Of a stretch of DNA of 11,386 nucleotides, positions 1-4,721 are shown piece after piece. The DNA is from Competibacteraceae bacterium UBA3908 (lineage in GTDB: Bacteria; Pseudomonadota; Gammaproteobacteria; Competibacterales; Competibacteraceae), in NCBI GenBank assembly GCA_002391525.1, contig DGFE01000155.1:1406-12791 (forward strand). The letters are read 5' to 3'. The translations under genes and the position numbers were made by a program. Under the pieces are notes generated by a model. That model searched no databases, had not been told where the DNA came from, and worked only from the letters and a program-made list of their open reading frames with translations. Positions within the stretch are counted from its first letter, which is position 1, and every line of letters starts with the position of its first letter.

Positions 1-212
1 TCTTTGGTTACTCCAACACCTGTGATCCGAGGAAACTCGGATGATGTTCGAATAGCCCTACCACCACGAGTAAAGTGGAAGGGGGCAGCCAGCTCGCCTC
101 GGAAAATGAAGATTGGAGGAATGCCTGGCGGCAACTCGACAATACTAAGATTACGAACAACACCACACAGAGGATGCACGAGTTGCTTGATTATGGAGCG
201 GATTTTTGACAT
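1..212 (-). CDS. YcaO-domain cyclodehydratase, N-terminal part (cut by window edge)
   Basis: Only the first 70 codons lie inside the window. The ATG at 212-210 is firmly bounded because a TAA stands in frame two codons upstream. The protein begins MSKIRSIIKQLVHPLCGVVR, continues with a proline-rich ELPPGIPP segment (residues 26-33), and ends with FPRITGVGVTK. This matches the opening of TOMM YcaO proteins as I know them: a 'plcG-vr' start, then a glycine motif (GVG or GKG followed by T) just before the first conserved helix. YcaO enzymes of this type use ATP to cyclise Cys, Ser and Thr of a precursor peptide into azolines. The ATP-binding residues lie beyond the edge and cannot be checked. 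The gene starts 34 bases after the leader-binding protein gene and is probably in its operon. No strong Shine-Dalgarno is visible, so coupling to the upstream gene is possible. The assignment rests on the N-terminal pattern plus context. Confidence 0.7.
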   Translation of the reverse strand, partial: MSKIRSIIKQLVHPLCGVVRNLSIVELPPGIPPIFIFRGELAAPFHFTRGGRAIRTSSEFPRITGVGVTK

Positions 213-246
213 GATTTACTTGTCAACCGTTCAACCGATCTATGTG

Positions 247-1176
247 TTACTGATCTCTGTGTTTATAGGTGTTTGGGGTTAATGCGTAAGTTTGACGAGC
301 CAAATCCGATTTACCACAGACCTCGCATCGTGGTAGCTTTAATACAGGTGCGCGAGTAAAAGTAAAATCAAGTGCGCTCACTTCGATAATTTGATTGATC
401 CCTATATCAGACCTCACACCCCAAGCAAGCTTAATGGCTTGCACAGCTGCTAAGCCAGCAGCTATACAGATTAACGCTGGGCTAGATGTATTGTCTGCCG
501 TTAATTCGGAATTTGCCCGCTGCAGGAGGTTCCAGATCTCTGGCCGAGCAACGGAAGCGAACGCACGTTTGTGGAAGCACTCAAAACATGCTGTCTGACG
601 AGCAATAATTGTCGGTCCAAGGCGCATGCACGCACCCGAGACCGAAACAAAAAAACCTTTCGCGCCGTTATTAACTAAACGTCGATTGGCCTCAAGCAGC
701 TTATGCTGATCTTCTTGATCTTCGGCGACGATCCAGATGGCATCCTGGCTCGTTGTTACGACAGGTATGCCAGATATTGACACCAACTCTCGAACTTGGG
801 TCGCGAGGTGGCCCTCGCCTTCGATATACACACGATATGGAGTTGTGGAATCCTTACTGCCAAGGAACGCAACTATTGAGGAAAAACTATCAGATGTAGA
901 AGCTCGTTCACGAGTCAAGATTTTCTCATTATGGAGCCACGCTAGGAGTTGCTTTGCTTTCTCGCTACTAGAAGCTCCGATTCGCTCTGGATCAATGGTT
1001 TTGTTTGCATCCAAAGAATCCAAAATGTCATTGACAACCTCATCCGCTGGGTCAAGCAAGAAACTACGGTTTGGTGTGATGATAAGCGCTTTACCAGTTT
1101 CAGAACGTATGACTGTAACTGCAGTGTGACGTGAGAGTACGCCACTCGGTACGCTAGGTTCACCTCGGGTTTGCAT
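247..1176 (-). CDS. TOMM precursor leader peptide-binding protein (E1/ThiF-like cyclodehydratase partner)
   Basis: A 309-residue protein with the layout of the SagC/TOMM 'ocin-ThiF-like' partner proteins. Residues about 20-95 fit a winged-helix RiPP recognition element that grips the precursor leader. Residues 115-135 (VYIEGEGHLATQVRELV) fit the Rossmann glycine turn of a ThiF-like fold. Two CxxC pairs, C197/C200 (TACFECFHKRAF) and C284/C287 (LPRCEVCG), form the tetracysteine zinc site typical of this family. In known systems this protein presents the precursor to the YcaO enzyme and stimulates it; it does not do E1 adenylation itself. The ATG at 1176 has a GAGAGAG Shine-Dalgarno about 6 bases upstream. 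It is followed after 34 bases by the YcaO gene and preceded, across a transposase remnant, by a Gly/Cys-rich precursor on the same strand. Family placement is fairly sure; the exact subfamily is not. Confidence 0.8.
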   Translation of the reverse strand: MQTRGEPSVPSGVLSRHTAVTVIRSETGKALIITPNRSFLLDPADEVVNDILDSLDANKTIDPERIGASSSEKAKQLLAWLHNEKILTRERASTSDSFSSIVAFLGSKDSTTPYRVYIEGEGHLATQVRELVSISGIPVVTTSQDAIWIVAEDQEDQHKLLEANRRLVNNGAKGFFVSVSGACMRLGPTIIARQTACFECFHKRAFASVARPEIWNLLQRANSELTADNTSSPALICIAAGLAAVQAIKLAWGVRSDIGINQIIEVSALDFTFTRAPVLKLPRCEVCGKSDLARQTYALTPNTYKHRDQ

Positions 1177-1240
1177 AGTGCTCTCTCAATCTGTATGGTT
1201 AGCTGGTTGGGACAGAAATATGTAATTTATCAATTAGATA

Positions 1241-1269
1241 CTATTAGATTCTCAGCAGCGGGGATTCAA
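1241..1269 (-). promoter_or_regulatory. Candidate sigma-70 promoter for the TOMM modification genes
   Basis: On the minus strand, TTGAAT (1269-1264) and TAATAG (1246-1241) are separated by 17 bases in an A+T-rich stretch. They lie about 65 bases upstream of the leader-binding protein start. The -10 match is only moderate. Such a promoter would let the enzymes be expressed even though a transposase remnant separates them from the precursor gene. Confidence 0.3.
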
Positions 1270-1384
1270 CGCAACGAATATCTTCCCTAACCTTTGGTAC
1301 TAGTTTTTTAGGTTGAAGCGGTCACGGCCGCCCTCATGTCAGCCTCGTAGCGTTCGACGGTTGACGGTAATGAGGAGCGCGGCC

Positions 1385-1650
1385 ATGACCATGATCGACT
1401 TTATTGCGGACCTGTTTTGTCGGATCGACGATCAGATGTACGCCTTACCAAGAATTCGCAGGCGGTGGGCCCAGCGAAGTGGTGACCCTGGGAGTCTTGC
1501 ACGCTTTGCAGGAGGTGGATAATCGCGCGTTCTATCGCTGGTTGACACAAGATTACCAACCGCTGTTTCCCCACCTGCCCGAACGCACCCGGTTGTTTCG
1601 ACTGTTTAAAACGCATAAGAATGTGGACGCCGCTGTTACTGGCGCTGGGG
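1385..1650 (+). pseudogene. Decayed DDE transposase (IS5/IS4-like), N-terminal remnant
   Basis: From the ATG at 1385 the reading begins MTMIDFIADLFCRIDDQM. The homologous reading then moves to another frame at about 1440-1470 and continues GGPSEVVTLGVLHALQ, then DNRAFYRWLTQDY, then PERTRLFRLFKTHKN to about 1622. A further frame change may allow WTPLLLAL to about 1650. These blocks (YPSEVVTL, NRAFYRWLTRDYRPLF and ERTRLFRLF in intact relatives, as I remember them) are the N-terminal quarter of a family of IS5/IS4-like transposases common in GC-rich proteobacteria. The catalytic DDE core is absent. At least one frameshift and a 3' truncation make it dead. It is antisense to the TOMM genes and lies between the precursor and its enzymes. 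I could not identify terminal inverted repeats. Confidence 0.7.
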
Positions 1651-1651
1651 T

Positions 1652-1675
1652 CGGGCGACAATAACGGGTCGCCCG
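1652..1675 (-). terminator. GC-rich hairpin just after the precursor stop (attenuator or mRNA 3' end)
   Basis: CGGGCGAC (1652-1659) and GTCGCCCG (1668-1675) form a perfect 8-bp stem with an 8-base loop. It starts 11 bases beyond the precursor stop codon on the minus strand. No T-run follows, so it is not a textbook Rho-independent terminator. Hairpins at this place between a RiPP precursor and its modification genes often act as partial terminators or stabilise the short precursor mRNA. That role is an inference here. Confidence 0.45.
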
Positions 1676-1686
1676 GCCTGATATCG

Positions 1687-1914
1687 TCAATAGCAGCCGC
1701 ACCCCCCCGAGTCGCAACCGGATCCGCAGTTGCCGCCGCCACCGTCAGAACCACCGGTGTCGCACCCGGCATTCCCAGCGCCACGTTGATCGCCGTAGGT
1801 CACGTCATGTGCGCGATCACTGATGGTTTCGGCCTCACCGAAACAGCGGTTGGCGAGCCACCGCTCCGAAACGTCACTGATCATTGGGGAGAGAACATCT
1901 ATGTACTGATTCAT
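1687..1914 (-). CDS. Candidate TOMM precursor peptide with Gly/Cys-rich, microcin B17-like core
   Basis: A 75-residue peptide with two clearly different halves. Residues 1-44 are an ordinary charged leader (MNQYIDVLSPMISDVSERWL, then ANRCFGEAET). Residues 45-75 are almost only Gly, Cys, Ser, Asp and Asn, with blocks such as GCDTGGSDGGGG, NCGSGCDSG and GCGCY. The core has five Cys (51, 63, 67, 72, 74), three Ser (56, 65, 69) and one Thr (53). Each core Cys follows Gly or Asn, a setting suited to azole formation. This resembles the Gly-rich core of microcin B17 (McbA) in composition, not in exact sequence. The start is set by GGAGG six bases upstream of the ATG at 1914; another ATG at 1920 abuts the GGAGG directly and is less likely. 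It lies on the same strand as, and upstream of, a leader-binding protein and a YcaO enzyme. Function as a modified bacteriocin is inferred. Very small Gly-rich reading frames can arise by chance, but the context argues against that. Confidence 0.72.
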   Translation of the reverse strand: MNQYIDVLSPMISDVSERWLANRCFGEAETISDRAHDVTYGDQRGAGNAGCDTGGSDGGGGNCGSGCDSGGCGCY

Positions 1915-1920
1915 AATCAT

Positions 1921-1925
1921 CCTCC
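1921..1925 (-). promoter_or_regulatory. Shine-Dalgarno that sets the precursor start
   Basis: The minus strand reads GGAGG-ATGATT-ATG. The consensus GGAGG is six bases from the ATG at 1914 and zero from the ATG at 1920, which favours the 75-residue product over the 77-residue one. Confidence 0.6.
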
Positions 1926-1942
1926 AGCTATTTCCGGCTATA

Positions 1943-1972
1943 TTATTAGGGGAGTCATAAAAGGTTTTTCAC
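1943..1972 (-). promoter_or_regulatory. Weak candidate promoter for the precursor gene
   Basis: On the minus strand GTGAAA (1972-1967) and TAATAA (1948-1943) are 18 bases apart, in an A+T-rich stretch about 30 bases before the precursor start. TAATAT overlaps at 1945-1940. Matches are partial and no other evidence supports it. Confidence 0.3.
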
Positions 1973-2047
1973 CGCCTTTCATGGCTCGCAATTGGAAAAT
2001 ACACTGCACTGCTCCTTCCGTGCTGTATGGTTCAACTGAAGTGGACT

Positions 2048-3094
2048 TCATATGTCAAGGCTTTTTTTTTCGAAATTTATGACGATTTTTAGTTCTCCTT
2101 TGTCAGAGCACCTGTCACCATTTGTCAAGTCTCGGATGATTAATAGGTCTATTTTGAAGAGTGTGGATTTCAGCTGGTAGTAGTCCTTCAATTTGGCGAT
2201 TGGAGTGACATGCCCGAGATTCTTTTGTGGGATGTGGTGATTATAGAGATGGAGATAGCGTTGCAAGGTGGTTTCCAGGTGACGGGCGGAGGCGAACGTT
2301 GTGGTTTTCAACACCTCGGCGACGCGACCATTGCGGCGCTCGATCATGCCGTTGGTTTGTGGGTGTTTGGGTTTGATCAACCGGTGGTCGATGCCGTGTT
2401 GGGCGCAGGTTTGATCGAAGGCGTGCTGGCCGGTGGGCTGGCGCTCGCCGGTGGCGCCAAAGCGGTCGGTGAACGCCTGGCCGCTATCAGTGAGGACGGT
2501 GCGGAGGCGAAACGGGGCCTTGGCCCGGAGGCGCTCCAGGAAGCCGGCGGCGGTGGCGGCGGTTTTGTCCGGTTGGATCTCGAAAGACACCCAGCGGCTG
2601 GCCCGGTCGATGGCCGCGAACAGGCAGCGGCGCTCGGCCTCGTCCGGCATCTTCGGCAAATACTTCACATCCACGGGCACGAAGCCCGGCTCGTAATCCT
2701 GAAAGGTCTTGGGCAGCGGCGGTTTCCCCTCCGCCTCGGGCAGCAGGTCGGCTAGGCGGGCGACGCCGTGGCGGCGCAGGCAGCGATCCAGCGCCGAGCG
2801 CGACAGCGCGGGGCAAACGAACTCGCGGGCCACCACCAGCAGGTCGTCCAGTGGCAGCAACAACAGCTTGCGCAGTTCGACCACGACGTACTCTTGCAGC
2901 GGCGTCAGCATCGTGGCCAGCCGGCGCGGCGTGTGCGGGTGGTCCTGGACCGTGTCCCGCACTCGCCAGCGACGAATGGTGGTTTCGCTCACCCCCAATT
3001 CCACCGCCAGCTCGGCTACCGGGCGCGACGAGTGCTGGAGGTAGGCCCGTTGCTTGGGCGTGGTGGTGGCGTTGGCGTGCCGGCGAATCTCCAC
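2048..3094 (-). CDS. IS481-family transposase with frameshifted C-terminus
   Basis: A 348-residue DDE transposase. Residues about 10-48 form a helix-turn-helix (VAELAVELGVSETTIRRWRV). The region LLLLPLDDLL...SRSALDRCLRRHG is the typical IS481 linker. The integrase core supplies the first Asp in VPVDVKYLPKM, the second in VLTDSGQAFTD and the Glu in QTNGMIERRNGR. The start is a GTG at 3094 with GGAGG five bases upstream. The last 37 or so residues look foreign. Adding one A to the AAAA at 2155-2152 would restore FKNRPINHPRLDKW and a stop at 2117-2115, which fits the family's usual ending (LF-K-RP-N-pg-D). So the tail is probably a one-base deletion, extending the protein by about 20 residues. 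The catalytic core is intact; whether it is still active is unknown. Confidence 0.85.
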   Translation of the reverse strand: MEIRRHANATTTPKQRAYLQHSSRPVAELAVELGVSETTIRRWRVRDTVQDHPHTPRRLATMLTPLQEYVVVELRKLLLLPLDDLLVVAREFVCPALSRSALDRCLRRHGVARLADLLPEAEGKPPLPKTFQDYEPGFVPVDVKYLPKMPDEAERRCLFAAIDRASRWVSFEIQPDKTAATAAGFLERLRAKAPFRLRTVLTDSGQAFTDRFGATGERQPTGQHAFDQTCAQHGIDHRLIKPKHPQTNGMIERRNGRVAEVLKTTTFASARHLETTLQRYLHLYNHHIPQKNLGHVTPIAKLKDYYQLKSTLFKIDLLIIRDLTNGDRCSDKGELKIVINFEKKSLDI

Positions 3095-3130
3095 CAGGGC
3101 CTCCGGCGTAGGGCAACGATCAAGTTATCC
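2101..3130 (-). mobile_element. IS481-family insertion sequence (left boundary uncertain)
   Basis: The element is defined by its transposase gene. At the 3' side of that gene the + strand reads TGTCAGAGCACCTGTCACC from 2101, which has the TGT...CA look of IS481-type ends and overlaps the native stop of the transposase. No matching inverted copy is visible at 3095-3200 on the other side, so that end is either diverged, truncated or beyond my ability to match by eye. I cannot state a target duplication. The element is oriented toward the TOMM precursor gene. Confidence 0.6.
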
Positions 3131-3207
3131 AGGAACCGTCGCGATTTCAGCAGACGACAACTCCAAGTATCAACATAATCTGGCGGGACCCGATACTTAG
3201 CTCGTAA

Positions 3208-3233
3208 GGCGGATTGGCGCAGCGTAATCCGCC
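3208..3233. repeat. Short intergenic inverted repeat (GGCGGATT...AATCCGCC)
   Basis: GGCGGATT (3208-3215) and AATCCGCC (3226-3233) are exact inverse complements around a 10-base loop that itself contains GCGC. Sequences of the form 'GCGGATT-GCGCAGCG-AATCCGC' recur between genes in many gamma- and betaproteobacteria. Membership of that dispersed repeat group is an inference from memory. Confidence 0.6.
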
Positions 3234-3325
3234 GGGATGAGGATTTCTACCGAAGAGCGAGGGCCACCGAACGCGGCCTTTTTTATTGGGCTGTAGCGGC
3301 TTCTCCGTTCCGCCGGGAGCGACGC

Positions 3326-3435
3326 GGCGGGCCAGGAGGGCACAGGTCCGGTCGGCGCAGCGCTCAAATAATTCAACCATGGCAATTCGGGCATGGAGGC
3401 GGGCCAGGAGGGCACGGGTCCGGTCGGCGCGGCGC
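3326..3435. repeat. Direct repeat, two 38-bp copies 72 bases apart
   Basis: Copy one (3326-3363) and copy two (3398-3435) both begin GGCGGGCCAGGAGGGCAC and differ at two positions by eye (A/G at repeat positions 19 and 34). The spacer (3364-3397) is not repeated. The second copy runs into the palindrome at 3426-3453. No function is evident. It may be a relic of a duplicated coding or mobile-element segment. Confidence 0.65.
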
Positions 3436-3453
3436 CCCGCGGGGCGCCGCGCC
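3426..3453. repeat. Perfect 28-bp all-G/C palindrome
   Basis: Starting GGCGCGGCGCCCC and centred between 3439 and 3440, 14 consecutive bases on each side are exact inverse complements, with only G and C. It could fold as a very stable cruciform or hairpin and stop transcription from either side. No T-run follows on either strand. It lies 161 bases downstream of the antitoxin stop codon, so it could end the brn transcript, but that is speculation. Confidence 0.6.
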
Positions 3454-3613
3454 CAGAGCTGCCGAAGGAGTGACCTTGCTGCCCGCCGGTGGTTGCGTCG
3501 GCCCAAGGGGGGAAAGCCGTGCGGCGGCGCAGCCGCCCGCACCGGCGACCCTTGGGCCGTGCCTGGCCGACTGCGGCGGACTGCTTTCACTCGGACGCCG
3601 CCTGGAGTGGTCG

Positions 3614-3847
3614 CTACCGCACCACGTCGATCAGTTCGAGGTCTTTTTTCAGCAACTCGTTAATCAAGGTCGAGAACTCCACGCCCTTGGCCTCGGCCAG
3701 GGCGGCGAGGCGGGCCTGCACCGGCGCATCCAGGTAGACCGGCAGGTTCAATGTCATGCCGGGCCGGAAGAACTGGCCGCGTGTTCCTCTGGAGAAGTCG
3801 ATCTCAGTGGGCATCTCGTCGTCTGGATCGGCTAGGTTCTGGTTCAT
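3614..3847 (-). CDS. brnA: BrnA-type ribbon-helix-helix antitoxin
   Basis: A 77-residue protein that begins MNQNLADPDDEMPTEIDFSR. Residues 30-70 (MTLNLPVYLDAPVQARL, then EFSTLINELLKKDL) fit a ribbon-helix-helix DNA-binding fold: a beta strand with alternating residues, then two helices. In BrnTA systems this protein binds and neutralises the BrnT RNase and represses its own operon. The start at 3847 is chosen for its AGAGG Shine-Dalgarno 8 bases upstream. An in-frame ATG at 3904 would overlap the toxin gene and has a poorer site. It lies 43 bases after the BrnT-like gene. The BrnA name rests on its partner and the general pattern; CopG or DUF4415-like are other labels for the same kind of protein. 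Confidence 0.75.
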   Translation of the reverse strand: MNQNLADPDDEMPTEIDFSRGTRGQFFRPGMTLNLPVYLDAPVQARLAALAEAKGVEFSTLINELLKKDLELIDVVR

Positions 3848-3890
3848 CGAGTCGCCTCTTTTCGCCTTTGTGGCGTGATCCGCCATGCTA

Positions 3891-4199
3891 TCAAGGTGCT
3901 TCATTCTCGTACTGCACCCGTTCGCGGCGGGTGGCTTCCCGCGCCGAAATCAGGCGCGCCCGAAAACGAGCTGGCCCCAGCGGCTGATAGGTATGGGCTA
4001 CCGCCAGCAGTTTACCTGCGCTGCTCATGCCCAGGGTAAACCAGCGATCTTCAACCTCGCTGTGCGCCGCGTCGAAGACCGTCAGCGCCAGTGGATCGAG
4101 CAGTACGGTCGCCGCCTGCGCGAAGGTCACACCGTGCTTGGCGATATTCGCCCGCGCCTTGACGGGATCCCAGATGACCTCCAGTTCCGGCTCGGTCAC
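3891..4199 (-). CDS. brnT: BrnT-type ribonuclease toxin (DUF497)
   Basis: A 102-residue protein with the DUF497/BrnT signature. At residues 9-24 it reads IWDPVKARANIAKHGV, then FAQAATVLLDP, a central EVEDRWFTLG, and near the end RFRARLISAREATRRERVQY (79-97), matching the family's 'R-ISAR-A---ER--Y' ending. BrnT toxins are RelE-fold RNases that block translation until bound by BrnA. It starts with GTG at 4199, which overlaps the TGA of the upstream regulator gene by 4 bases (GTGA). That implies translational coupling. The antitoxin follows after 43 bases. The toxin-first order is usual for BrnTA. Length and all motif blocks are normal, so it looks intact. Confidence 0.85.
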   Translation of the reverse strand: MTEPELEVIWDPVKARANIAKHGVTFAQAATVLLDPLALTVFDAAHSEVEDRWFTLGMSSAGKLLAVAHTYQPLGPARFRARLISAREATRRERVQYENEAP

Positions 4200-4597
4200 G
4201 CCGCCGCGTCCACCGCGGTCAGGGCCGCCGTCACGCGCTCCTTGGCGATGAGCGCGTCGATAACCTTGATGACCGTCTCCTGATCGTCGGCGTTCAAGGC
4301 TTCCAGCATCTTGAAGCGCCGGAACAGGCGCGAACTGGCCAGCGGCGAATCCTCCACCGGATTGCCGGTCAGCAGATAATCCACCGTCACGCCCAAGGCG
4401 TCGGCCAGCTTCACCAGCATGTCGGCGGGCGGAGTGTTGAGTCCGCTCTCGTACTTGTTAAGCTGCTGGAAACGAATACCGACCCGGCCGGCCAATTCCT
4501 TCTGCGCCCACCCCTTCTGCTTGCGCAACCCCTTCAGACGCGCCCCAAATACTTTGCGTAACGCTTCGTCCTGCATGACGACCAATTTTGCGTGCAT
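4196..4597 (-). CDS. XRE-family transcriptional regulator, first gene of the brn operon
   Basis: A 133-residue protein. Residues about 17-76 are a Cro/CI helix-turn-helix: FGARLKGLRKQKGWAQKELA, then GRVGIRFQQLNKYESG, then PPADMLVKLADALGVTVDYLL. The remaining 55 residues are helical and charged, probably for dimerisation. The ATG at 4597 has GAGG six bases upstream. An in-frame start at 4678 would place the start within the promoter and adds residues unlike the family, so it was rejected. Its stop overlaps the GTG of the BrnT-like gene, making a three-gene unit. It probably binds the shared control region at about 4639-4690 and represses its own operon, the divergent gene, or both. This is an inference from position. 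Confidence 0.85.
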   Translation of the reverse strand: MHAKLVVMQDEALRKVFGARLKGLRKQKGWAQKELAGRVGIRFQQLNKYESGLNTPPADMLVKLADALGVTVDYLLTGNPVEDSPLASSRLFRRFKMLEALNADDQETVIKVIDALIAKERVTAALTAVDAAA

Positions 4598-4638
4598 GTT
4601 GACCTCGCCACAGCGTAAGGGGTGATTCCAGGAAGGGG

Positions 4639-4667
4639 TTGCCAATAAATCCTGATTGGAATATATA
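4639..4667 (+). promoter_or_regulatory. Divergent sigma-70 promoter toward the primase gene
   Basis: On the plus strand TTGCCA (4639-4644) and TATATA (4662-4667) are 17 bases apart. Its -10 box overlaps the -10 box of the opposite promoter, so polymerases would compete and one operator could control both directions. The gene it would serve starts at 4722 after a strong GGAGGAG (4710-4716). Confidence 0.45.
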
Positions 4668-4688
4668 AATACTCCCAATAAGAGTCAA
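4660..4688 (-). promoter_or_regulatory. Sigma-70 promoter of the XRE-brnT-brnA operon
   Basis: On the minus strand TTGACT (4688-4683) and TATATT (4665-4660) are exactly 17 bases apart, a near-consensus match. It lies about 63 bases upstream of the regulator's start. Imperfect inverted sequences in and around it (TTGGGAGTAT...ATATTCCAA) could be an operator for the XRE protein or BrnA. Confidence 0.65.
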
Positions 4689-4721
4689 TATTCTTCTTGA
4701 CACGATTTTGGAGGAGTTCCG

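Larger units (their letters stand above)
3131..3613. other. Gene-free stretch with repeats between the IS481 element and the brn operon
   Basis: I see no credible gene here. The possible reading frames are driven by G+C bias and give low-complexity Arg/Ala-rich products. The stretch holds an inverted repeat (3208-3233), a short GGCC stem followed by TTTTTT (around 3260-3290, plus strand, weak terminator-like), two copies of a 38-bp direct repeat (3326-3363, 3398-3435) and a 28-bp palindrome (3426-3453). Confidence 0.6.

Noticed and set aside
4..282. A 92-codon plus-strand frame at the left edge
   Set aside because: It is antisense to the YcaO N-terminus, which is the better-supported reading and fits the operon.
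2030..2058. TTGACA at 2058-2053 (minus strand) as the precursor's -35 box
   Set aside because: No acceptable -10 box lies 16-18 bases downstream (TTGAAC at 2035-2030).
1621..2082. A 153-codon plus-strand frame antisense to the precursor peptide
   Set aside because: No similarity to any family, no Shine-Dalgarno, and it would span the precursor and its control region. The minus-strand peptide has GGAGG and the right neighbours.
2210..2755. A 181-codon plus-strand frame antisense to the IS481 transposase
   Set aside because: A Gly/Ala/Val-rich shadow of the transposase gene without recognisable motifs.
3257..3290. GGCC stem followed by TTTTTT as a Rho-independent terminator
   Set aside because: The stem is only four to six pairs with a nine-base loop and there is no plus-strand gene upstream that it could end.
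3326..3435. CRISPR array
   Set aside because: Only two repeat copies, no second spacer and no cas genes nearby.
3147..3590. A 147-codon minus-strand frame in the repeat-rich stretch
   Set aside because: The product is Arg/Ala/Pro-rich and contains translated direct repeats, with no family motif and no convincing ribosome site.
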